From an uncultured Clostridium sp. (GTDB taxonomy: Bacteria; Bacillota; Clostridia; TANB77; CAG-508), in the NCBI GenBank assembly GCA_946497905.1, contig CAMMMI010000028.1, positions 1 to 17,915 on the forward strand: a stretch of 17,915 nt of DNA, given 5' to 3'. The notes under the pieces were generated by a model. The model searched no databases, was not told the origin of the DNA, and worked only from the letters and a program-made list of their open reading frames with translations. A program made the position numbers and the translations under genes. Shown here piece by piece: positions 8,500 through 14,622 of this stretch. Position 1 is the stretch's first letter. Every line of letters begins with the position of its first letter.

Positions 8500-8532
8500 T
8501 TACCAATTTTGGATGCGTCTCCAAATTGGTAA
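8500..8532. repeat. palindromic repeat, copy A, between convergent genes
   Basis: Two near-perfect inverted arms, TTACCAATTTTGG (8500-8512) and CCAAATTGGTAA (8521-8532), enclose ATGCGTCT. One arm has one extra T. It lies exactly between the stop of spoIIIAH and the end of the minus-strand flippase, and it encodes the flippase's last residues and stop. It can form a hairpin in either direction, so it may act as a shared transcript end, although no strong T-run follows. Closely similar copies lie at 13821-13852 and 13855-13884. Confidence 0.8.
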
Positions 8533-10011
8533 ATCCTTTAAATTTTGTAAGATATATGCAATAAAATAAAAACAGCAAAAAAATGTGATAGTAATAATTA
8601 GTGCAAAAATAGAGTTAGTATTTACTAAAGAAAATGTATGTAATATAAAGTAACTACATAATCCAGCAAAAATAGGTTTTAAAAGATAATTTTTAAAATC
8701 TATTTTAAATTTTATAAGTTTCCATAATTGTATGAAGCTGATAGTAAAATTTAATAATTCACTGACTATGATAGACACAATGAATCCCCAAATGCCTAAT
8801 ACAGGTAGTAAAAAGTATAATAAAATAATAGTAACAACTAAATCTGTAATATTTCCACACATAACAAAAACTTGTTTTTGCATACCTTTTAAAACGCCGT
8901 CTATTACAGTATCCATATACATAAAAAATACTAAAGGTGATAAAAACCTAATCCATGTAGCACTTTCTAAATTCTGATATATTGCTAAACTTAGTTCATT
9001 TGCGAATAATAGGAAAATGAAAGATACGCATATAGAAAAAACAGAAGTTAATTTAAATATTTTATCACATATAATGGACAATCTATTAATAGAGCTAGTA
9101 GCATGAAATCTAGAAAATTCAGGTATAAGTAAATTACTAAATGAAGTTATAAATATATTAGGAAAAACTAAAATAGGCATTACCATACCTTGGATAATTC
9201 CATAGCTAGCAAAAGACATTGAAGAAGAAAGACCAGATTTTTCAAGTCTTGTAGGTATTATTAATTGTTTTATTGTAGATAAAGCAGAACGTATATATGA
9301 AGTCAAAGCAACAGGTACAGACAGTTTAGCAATTCTTCTAAAATTACCATAACTACTTCTAAAAGAAAAATAGCGATTTTTTTCATATAAATAGCAAATA
9401 TATATAACAGAAAAAGAAGCAATCTCAGCAATAACATCAGCTAAAATTAAAGAAATACAAATATCTTCAACACCTTTTGAAATAGATTTTGGTAATAAAA
9501 TTATTGTTACAATAATTTTAAAAACAAGTTCAAAACTTTGTACAAAAGCTGTTTTATAAGCTTTTCTAATAGCAGAAAAATATCCATTAATGCAAGATGA
9601 CATAGCAATAAAAGGAAGCCCAATAGCTATATAGAAAAGAATTTTTTTACTAACTAAATTATTTAAGCAGACTGAAATAATAAAATCGGAAAAAAGCATT
9701 ATTAAAACACCTGAGATTATACCTAATGTTAGGCTTAAGCTCATAGAAGTTCTTAGACTTTGAAAAGCTGTTTGTTTATTATTCTTTTCTAATTCTTCTG
9801 ACACAATGCAAGTAGTAGCCATGCTAATACCAGAAGTAGCAATAGTTACGAAAAATAAATAAACAGACATAATTAATGTAAAAATTCCAATTGTTTCAGC
9901 ACCTAATTTATTAGATAAATAAACATTAAATCCTAATCCAACAAAACGCATAAAAAGTGCTGATATTGTAAGTATTGACCCATTTATTAATAAAACTTTA
10001 GCTTTTCTCAA
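8500..10011 (-). CDS. SpoVB/MurJ-like polysaccharide or lipid flippase (MOP superfamily)
   Basis: This 503-residue protein with about a dozen hydrophobic helices belongs to the polysaccharide-transport branch of the MOP exporter superfamily (SpoVB, MurJ, Wzx). The N-terminal pattern LINGSILTISALFMRFVGLGFNVYLSNKLGAETIGIF is characteristic of SpoVB-like members, and length is close to SpoVB (about 518). These proteins move lipid-linked sugars across the membrane, and SpoVB is needed for spore cortex. The position next to spoIIIA supports a sporulation role, but this is inference. The start is a TTG at 10011 with GGTGA 6 nt upstream; no better in-frame ATG is seen. The last residues, RRIQNW, and the stop come from palindrome copy A, so the natural C-terminus may have been altered. 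Confidence 0.88.
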   Translation of the reverse strand: MRKAKVLLINGSILTISALFMRFVGLGFNVYLSNKLGAETIGIFTLIMSVYLFFVTIATSGISMATTCIVSEELEKNNKQTAFQSLRTSMSLSLTLGIISGVLIMLFSDFIISVCLNNLVSKKILFYIAIGLPFIAMSSCINGYFSAIRKAYKTAFVQSFELVFKIIVTIILLPKSISKGVEDICISLILADVIAEIASFSVIYICYLYEKNRYFSFRSSYGNFRRIAKLSVPVALTSYIRSALSTIKQLIIPTRLEKSGLSSSMSFASYGIIQGMVMPILVFPNIFITSFSNLLIPEFSRFHATSSINRLSIICDKIFKLTSVFSICVSFIFLLFANELSLAIYQNLESATWIRFLSPLVFFMYMDTVIDGVLKGMQKQVFVMCGNITDLVVTIILLYFLLPVLGIWGFIVSIIVSELLNFTISFIQLWKLIKFKIDFKNYLLKPIFAGLCSYFILHTFSLVNTNSIFALIITITFFCCFYFIAYILQNLKDLPIWRRIQNW

Positions 10012-10141
10012 AATATCACCATTAAATATTATTATAAAATGAGTAAAAAAAGAACTAATAATTATTCTATCAATACATAATATATTTGTTGTTATACTAT
10101 GTATGGAGATATGTATATTATTAATTTAACTAAAAATAGTA

Positions 10142-10171
10142 TTGATTTTATATAAGTCAATATGATAAAAT
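10142..10171 (+). promoter_or_regulatory. possible sigma-A promoter for the MBL-fold hydrolase
   Basis: TTGATT (10142-10147) and TAAAAT (10166-10171) are separated by 18 bases, 27 bases before the start codon. In such AT-rich DNA a match of this quality can occur by chance. An overlapping TATGAT lies too close to this -35 box. Confidence 0.3.
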
Positions 10172-10197
10172 CATAAAAAAACAAGGAGGTAAAAAGA

Positions 10198-10830
10198 ATG
10201 CTAGAAAATATTGAGGTATTATGTCATAATTCCATAAGAATGAACTTAGACAAAAAAATATATGTTGATCCATTTCATGTAAAAAATGAATATAATGATG
10301 CAGATATAATATTAATTACACATTCGCATTATGACCATTTTGATGAAAAAGATATTAATAAAGTAAAAAAAGAAGATACAAAAATAGTTATAACATGTGA
10401 CTTATATGACAAAACAAGAGAATTAGGTTTTAAGAATGAAAATATAATAGTTATGAAACCATATGATAAACGAACCATTAAAAATATAGAAATAGAAGCT
10501 ATACCAGCATATAATACAAATAAAAATTTTCACCCAAAAGAAAATAATTGGATAGGTTATCTAATAAATATTGATAATATAGTATATTACATTGCTGGAG
10601 ATACAGATATAACAGAGGAAAATAAAAAAATAAAATGTGATGTGGCTTTTGTTCCAGTAGGAGGAACATATACTATGACATCACAAGAAGCAGTAGAATT
10701 AGTAAATATAATAAAGCCAAAAATTGCTGTACCAGTTCATTATGGAGAAATAGTAGGTAGCAAAGATGACGCAGCTAATTTTGTAAACAATTTAGAAGAA
10801 GGGATACAAGGGACAATTCTAATTAATTAA
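10198..10830 (+). CDS. metallo-beta-lactamase-fold metal-dependent hydrolase
   Basis: This is a 210-residue cytosolic member of the metallo-beta-lactamase superfamily, of the short single-domain UlaG/UPF0173-like type. The metal-binding motif THSHYDHFD (residues 41-49) contains His42, His44, Asp46 and His47. Asp135 in AGDTD and His181 in PVHYG are in place as further metal ligands, so the active site looks complete. The substrate cannot be told from sequence. The ATG at 10198 has a strong AAGGAGGT (10183-10190) 7 nt upstream. It stands alone: the flippase diverges from it and the GH25 gene downstream has its own promoter. Confidence 0.9.
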   Translation: MLENIEVLCHNSIRMNLDKKIYVDPFHVKNEYNDADIILITHSHYDHFDEKDINKVKKEDTKIVITCDLYDKTRELGFKNENIIVMKPYDKRTIKNIEIEAIPAYNTNKNFHPKENNWIGYLINIDNIVYYIAGDTDITEENKKIKCDVAFVPVGGTYTMTSQEAVELVNIIKPKIAVPVHYGEIVGSKDDAANFVNNLEEGIQGTILIN

Positions 10831-10882
10831 TGATATATTTGATGAAATATTATAAATACTAATGAAATGCTAATACAACAAA

Positions 10883-10911
10883 TTAACACTAAAACCTTTA
10901 TTACATATAAT
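10883..10911 (+). promoter_or_regulatory. sigma-A promoter of the GH25 lysozyme gene
   Basis: TTAACA (10883-10888), a 17-base spacer and a perfect TATAAT (10906-10911) lie 29 bases before the ATG. The start of transcription would be near 10918, giving a short leader that carries GGAGG at 10930-10934. Confidence 0.6.
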
Positions 10912-10940
10912 AAATTAAATATGTGTAATGGAGGTTTTTT

Positions 10941-12197
10941 ATGAAGAAAAAAATAAGTATTATTTTAAATTTTCTAGTAATTATTACAGTCATATTATTT
11001 ATGAATACTAATTTTGTATATGCAATAACTCCAATATCAACTTTAGAATACCAAGGAATTGATGTTAGTAACTGGCAAGGATACATAAATTATGATAGAG
11101 TAAGAAGTGATGGTGTAGATGTTGTATATATAAAAGCAAGCCAAGGTTCAAATATAAAAGATGCATATTTTGATATAAACTATGAAAACGCAAAAGCTAA
11201 TGGACTAAAAGTGGGATTTTATCATTTTTTAACTGCGACAAATACAGAACAAGCTGTAGAAGAAGCGAGGTTTTTTGTTTCTGTAATAGCTAATAAAGTT
11301 CCAGATTGTAAATTAGTATTAGACTATGAAGTATTTGGTGGAGTAGGAGTAGAAGAAATAAACCAAATTGCAGAGGTATTTTTAGAAACTACAAAAAGAC
11401 TAACAAATAAAGAAGTTATTTTGTATAGTGATTTAAGTAATGCACAAAATTTATTTGGAAGAGAATTATCAGAAAATTATGGATTATGGCTTGCATATTA
11501 TGGAGATTATAGAGAGTTAGAAAATGTTCAAACAAACTGGGAAAATTTTATGGGAATTCAATATTCAGATAGAGGTAGAGTAAGCGGAATAAATGGATTT
11601 GTAGATATGGATAAATATTCAGAAGAAATATTTTTAGGTGAAGTCTCAGAAATACCTGTAATAGAAAATCCAAAGGAAATAACAAATACTAAAACTATAA
11701 ATTATACAATAAAAAGAGGAGAAACATTATGGGGTATAGCAAGGGAATATGGAACAACTGTACAAGAGATTGCTAATATAAACAATATACAAAATCCAAA
11801 TTTAATTTTTCCGGGAGAAACTATCAGAATATTAACTAATTCAACAGTTAGAGGAGAAGAAACAAGAGGTACGGGTGATATAATTTATACAGTACAAAGA
11901 GGTAATACATTGTCAGGAATTGCACAAGCATACAATGTAACAGTAAATCATATTGTAGAATTAAACAACATACAAAACCCAAATTTAATTTATCCAGGGC
12001 AAAAACTTAGAATAACAGAAAGTAATATACAGGATTTAAATCCTATACAAAATAGTAGTAGTACATATGTAGTAAGAAGAGGAGATACCTTAACATCAAT
12101 ATCAAGGAGATATGGCGTTTCAGTAAATTATTTGATTAGAATAAATGGGATTCAAAATCCTAATATAATCTATCCAGGACAGTTATTACAAATTTAA
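10941..12197 (+). CDS. secreted GH25 lysozyme with three LysM repeats
   Basis: This 418-residue exported muramidase cleaves the glycan backbone of peptidoglycan. It has a signal peptide (about residues 1-28, KKKISIILNFLVIITVILF) and a glycoside hydrolase family 25 domain (about 37-230). Three LysM cell-wall-binding repeats follow, at about 254-297, 315-358 and 375-418. GH25 catalytic residues are visible: Asp41 in GIDVSNWQG, and Asp128 and Glu130 in LVLDYE. All three LysM repeats carry the NPNxIxPGQ/E ending. The ATG follows GGAGG by six T residues. It probably serves cell-wall turnover or spore-related lysis; no phage genes are nearby, so an endolysin origin is not supported. Confidence 0.94.
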   Translation: MKKKISIILNFLVIITVILFMNTNFVYAITPISTLEYQGIDVSNWQGYINYDRVRSDGVDVVYIKASQGSNIKDAYFDINYENAKANGLKVGFYHFLTATNTEQAVEEARFFVSVIANKVPDCKLVLDYEVFGGVGVEEINQIAEVFLETTKRLTNKEVILYSDLSNAQNLFGRELSENYGLWLAYYGDYRELENVQTNWENFMGIQYSDRGRVSGINGFVDMDKYSEEIFLGEVSEIPVIENPKEITNTKTINYTIKRGETLWGIAREYGTTVQEIANINNIQNPNLIFPGETIRILTNSTVRGEETRGTGDIIYTVQRGNTLSGIAQAYNVTVNHIVELNNIQNPNLIYPGQKLRITESNIQDLNPIQNSSSTYVVRRGDTLTSISRRYGVSVNYLIRINGIQNPNIIYPGQLLQI

Positions 12198-12212
12198 TAA
12201 ATGATTTGGTAT

Positions 12213-12246
12213 CTATTAGGAAAGTCATGCTGACTTTTCCTAATAG
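12213..12246. terminator. strong hairpin between convergent genes, possible terminator
   Basis: Arms CTATTAGGAAAGTCA (12213-12227) and TGACTTTTCCTAATAG (12231-12246) pair with a single-base bulge and a 3-base loop, 16 bases after the GH25 stop. The stem is long, but no T-tract follows in either direction, so termination is likely but not certain. Confidence 0.5.
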
Positions 12247-12262
12247 AGAAAATCCATTGCAC

Positions 12263-12290
12263 ACAATTTTGACTTTCGTAAAATTGGTAC
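12263..12290. repeat. degenerate palindrome, copy D, after dpaB
   Basis: CAATTTT and AAAATTGGTAC are inverted around GACTTTCGT, ending 6 bases downstream of the dpaB stop. The outer arms resemble the CCAATTTTGG / CCAAAATTGG family at 8500 and 13821, but the centre differs, so the relationship is uncertain. It may serve as the dpaB transcript end. Confidence 0.4.
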
Positions 12291-12295
12291 AGATT

Positions 12296-12874
12296 CTACA
12301 ATAATATAGGACTAATTTGTTCTCCATTCAAAGCACTTTCTATAGTTCTAATTATATATTCTGGATCAAAAACTATAGACCTAGGTTTAGTAATTGGGTT
12401 ATCTTGCCTGAAAGGCACAAAATAATAATTTCTTCTATTTAATAATTTTCCTATATTTTCAGCATTTCCACTTAGACCATTATTAGTAGAAGGCGCAATT
12501 ACTAATGGTCTTTCGTTTCTTAAATGAGATTTAGCAGCCATTACTGCTGGAGTATCTATTATATCACAAGCCAATTTTGCCAGAGTATTTCCAGAACATG
12601 GAGCAATAATCATTATATCAGTCATTTTTTTAGGACCAATTGGTTCAGCTCCTTGTATTGTATGAATTATTTCATTTCCACTAATGTCTTCAATTTCCTG
12701 TATAAAATCTTTAGCTTTACCAAATTTTGTGTCTAAAGTATAACTATTATAAGACATAATTGGAATTATTTCCGCTTCTATTTTTTTTAATTCTTTCATT
12801 TTAGGTATTACTTTTTGAAATGTGCAAAACGAGCCAGTAAGTACAAATCCTATTTTTTTTCCTTTTAAGTCCAA
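12296..12874 (-). CDS. dpaB: dipicolinate synthase subunit B
   Basis: DpaB (SpoVFB) is the flavoprotein-like subunit of dipicolinate synthase. With DpaA it makes dipicolinic acid in the mother cell for the spore core. Family landmarks are LKGKKIGFVLTGSFCTF at the start, AEPIGPKKMTDIMIIAPCSGNTLAKLA in the middle, and STNNGLSGNAENIGKLLNRRNYYFVPFRQDNP near the end. I chose the TTG at 12874 (192 residues): AAGGAGG at 12884-12890 is 9 nt upstream, and homologues start just before LKGK. A longer frame from a TTG at 12898 would place the start upstream of that ribosome-binding site. The usual partner dpaA is not next to it, which is unusual. A candidate sigma-K promoter lies directly upstream. Confidence 0.93.
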   Translation of the reverse strand: MDLKGKKIGFVLTGSFCTFQKVIPKMKELKKIEAEIIPIMSYNSYTLDTKFGKAKDFIQEIEDISGNEIIHTIQGAEPIGPKKMTDIMIIAPCSGNTLAKLACDIIDTPAVMAAKSHLRNERPLVIAPSTNNGLSGNAENIGKLLNRRNYYFVPFRQDNPITKPRSIVFDPEYIIRTIESALNGEQISPILL

Positions 12875-12906
12875 GAATAAATTCCTCCTTTCAAACAACT
12901 TTTATA

Positions 12907-12933
12907 TATAATATGATATTATGTAAATAAAGT
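12907..12933 (-). promoter_or_regulatory. candidate sigma-K promoter of dpaB
   Basis: On the minus strand, AC (12933-12932) is followed after 16 bases by CATATTATA (12915-12907), matching the late mother-cell CATAnnnTA -10 element. Transcription would start near 12900, leaving a short leader before AAGGAGG and the TTG start. In Bacillus the spoVF genes are under sigma-K, which agrees. The -35 element is short, so chance is not excluded. Confidence 0.45.
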
Positions 12934-12976
12934 TTGCTGCAAAATAATTTTTTATAAAATATTTAATAATAATACC

Positions 12977-13005
12977 TTGTCATTACGTTTTAAATATAAT
13001 ATAAT
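12977..13005 (+). promoter_or_regulatory. sigma-A promoter of the CmpB-family gene
   Basis: TTGTCA (12977-12982), a 17-base spacer and TATAAT (13000-13005) form a near-consensus vegetative promoter 22 bases before the ATG at 13028. It is divergent from the dpaB promoter and may also drive the ABC genes downstream, as the gaps are short. Confidence 0.6.
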
Positions 13006-13027
13006 CTAAAAAAGAAATGAGGGAAAT

Positions 13028-13852
13028 ATGGAAAGCAAAAAAGAAAAAACAATATTAGGAAACAGCATTTGGAAAATATTTTTCTATTTTATTATTTATA
13101 GTTTCTTTGGATACATAATAGAAACAATCTTTGGAATTGTAACAACAGGGAGATTTGAAAGTAGGCAAAGCTTCCTATATGGGCCATTCTTAGGAATTTA
13201 TGGAATAGCAGGAGTTATACTAATAATATTCATAAAATACTTTAAACAAAACAATCTAACAATATTTGTAGCCGGATTTATAATAGGTTCATTAACAGAA
13301 TATATAATAAGTTATGTAACAGATATATTTCTACATACACAATGGTGGGACTATTCAGATAAAATATTAAATATAAATGGAAGAATCTGTTTACTTTATT
13401 CAGTATTTTGGGGAATCTTGACAGTCTTTTTAGTAAAAGTGATAAATCCTAAAATTGACAAAATCTATGACAAAATAATAAGTAGATTTAACAAAAGGAG
13501 TATAAAAATATGTTTATCAATACTAATAGCATTTTTAGCAATAGATTGTGCGTTAACAGCATATGCACAAGAAAAATTTATAATAAGAATGGTAGTAGAA
13601 AATGATATAAATGTTGAAAATTTAGAAGAATATAAAAAAGAATATGAAAAAACTTATAATAATAAAATAATATCAAAAATAATAAATACATTATGGAATA
13701 ATAAAAAAATGATAAAAACATTTCCAAATATAAAAATAGAAGATATACAAGGAAATACAATATATTTAAATACTTTATTACCAGAAATAAAACCATATTA
13801 TATAGAATTTTTTGATAAAATTCCAATTTCGGACACGTCCCAAAATTGGTAA
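13028..13852 (+). CDS. CmpB-family putative ABC-transporter type IV membrane protein
   Basis: This 274-residue membrane protein matches the family named putative ABC-transporter type IV (CmpB). The name is historical and transport has not been shown. It has about five helices: residues about 14-35, 50-70, 78-98, 120-138 and 163-183. The segment FFGYIIETIFGIVTTGRFESRQSFLYGPFLGIYG and the WWDYSD motif are typical of the family. A soluble tail of about 90 residues follows, rich in Lys and Asn. The ATG has only a weak GAGGG (13019-13023). The tail ends ISDTSQNW, and the final residues and stop are made by palindrome copy B, so the original C-terminus was probably changed or extended by the repeat. 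The ABC ATPase follows after 44 bases. Confidence 0.82.
   Translation: MESKKEKTILGNSIWKIFFYFIIYSFFGYIIETIFGIVTTGRFESRQSFLYGPFLGIYGIAGVILIIFIKYFKQNNLTIFVAGFIIGSLTEYIISYVTDIFLHTQWWDYSDKILNINGRICLLYSVFWGILTVFLVKVINPKIDKIYDKIISRFNKRSIKICLSILIAFLAIDCALTAYAQEKFIIRMVVENDINVENLEEYKKEYEKTYNNKIISKIINTLWNNKKMIKTFPNIKIEDIQGNTIYLNTLLPEIKPYYIEFFDKIPISDTSQNW
13821..13852. repeat. palindromic repeat, copy B, within the gene 3' end
   Basis: Arms CCAATTTCGGAC (13823-13834) and GTCCCAAAATTGG (13837-13849) are inverted around AC, and the copy ends in TAA. This copy is the closest to a perfect palindrome and suggests the ancestral form CCAATTTTGGGAC, CG-type centre, GTCCCAAAATTGG. It encodes the last residues of the CmpB-family protein. 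Confidence 0.8.
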
Positions 13853-13854
13853 AA

Positions 13855-13884
13855 CCCAATTTTGGATGCGCCTCAAATTGGTAA
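13855..13884. repeat. palindromic repeat, copy C, next to the ABC ribosome-binding site
   Basis: Arms CCCAATTTTGG (13855-13865) and CAAATTGGTAA (13874-13884) enclose ATGCGCCT. It is nearly identical to copy A at 8500-8532. It directly abuts AAAGGAGG (13883-13890), the ribosome-binding site of the ABC ATPase. Its left arm can also pair with the right arm of copy B. Confidence 0.8.
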
Positions 13885-13896
13885 AGGAGGAAAATA

Positions 13897-14598
13897 ATGG
13901 CATATATTGAATTTAAAAATGTTTGTAAAGAATATAAAATGGGAGAGATAATAATTAAAGCCTTAGATGAAACTAATTTTTCAATAGAAAAAGGGGAATT
14001 GGTTGTAATAGTTGGCCCAAGTGGAGCTGGTAAAACAACAGCATTGAATATTTTAGGAGGAATGGATAGCATAACTTCAGGAGATGTGATAGTAGACAAT
14101 AAAAATATATCTAAATTAAAAAATAAAGAACTTATCAAATATAGGAGAGAAGATATAGGATTTGTATTTCAATTTTATAATTTAGTACAAAATTTAACAG
14201 CAATAGAAAATGTTGAGTTAGCAACTCAAATATGCAAAGATTCTTTAAGTCCTGATGAAATAATGGAAAAGGTTGGTTTAAAAGATAGAAAAAATAATTT
14301 TCCATCACAATTATCTGGAGGAGAGCAACAAAGAGTTGCAATAGCAAGAGCAATAGCTAAAAATCCTAAATTATTATTATGTGATGAACCAACAGGAGCA
14401 TTAGATTATAAAACAGGAAAGCAAATATTAAAATTGTTGCAAGATACTTCAAGAAAGGAAAAAATGACAGTCTTAATAATAACTCATAATGCAGCGATTG
14501 CACCAATGGGAGATAAAGTTATAAGATTTAAAAATGGAAAAGCAGAAAGTGTAGAAATAAATAATTCACCAACACCAATAGAAGAGATAGAATGGTAA
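13897..14598 (+). CDS. ABC transporter ATP-binding protein (MacB/LolD type)
   Basis: This 233-residue ATPase powers the FtsX-type permease encoded next to it. Walker A GPSGAGKTT is at residues 40-48, the Q-loop glutamine at 92, the signature LSGGEQQRVAIARA at 139-152, Walker B LLLCDEP at 159-165 with catalytic Glu164, and the switch His197. All key residues are intact. The GFVFQFYNLVQNLTAIENV segment and the overall length are those of the MacB/LolD/FtsE group. The ATG at 13897 has AAAGGAGG (13883-13890), which lies immediately after palindrome copy C. The permease gene starts 24 bases after its stop. Confidence 0.96.
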   Translation: MAYIEFKNVCKEYKMGEIIIKALDETNFSIEKGELVVIVGPSGAGKTTALNILGGMDSITSGDVIVDNKNISKLKNKELIKYRREDIGFVFQFYNLVQNLTAIENVELATQICKDSLSPDEIMEKVGLKDRKNNFPSQLSGGEQQRVAIARAIAKNPKLLLCDEPTGALDYKTGKQILKLLQDTSRKEKMTVLIITHNAAIAPMGDKVIRFKNGKAESVEINNSPTPIEEIEW

Positions 14599-14622
14599 TA
14601 ATATTTGAACTGAGGTGAGAGT

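Noticed and set aside
10941..12197. GH25 lysozyme as a phage endolysin from a prophage
   Set aside because: It has a signal peptide and its own vegetative promoter, and there is no holin, structural, integrase or attachment sequence nearby. The neighbours are chromosomal sporulation genes.
8500..13884. Palindromes as a CRISPR array
   Set aside because: The copies are far apart or directly adjacent, with no regular spacers and no cas genes.
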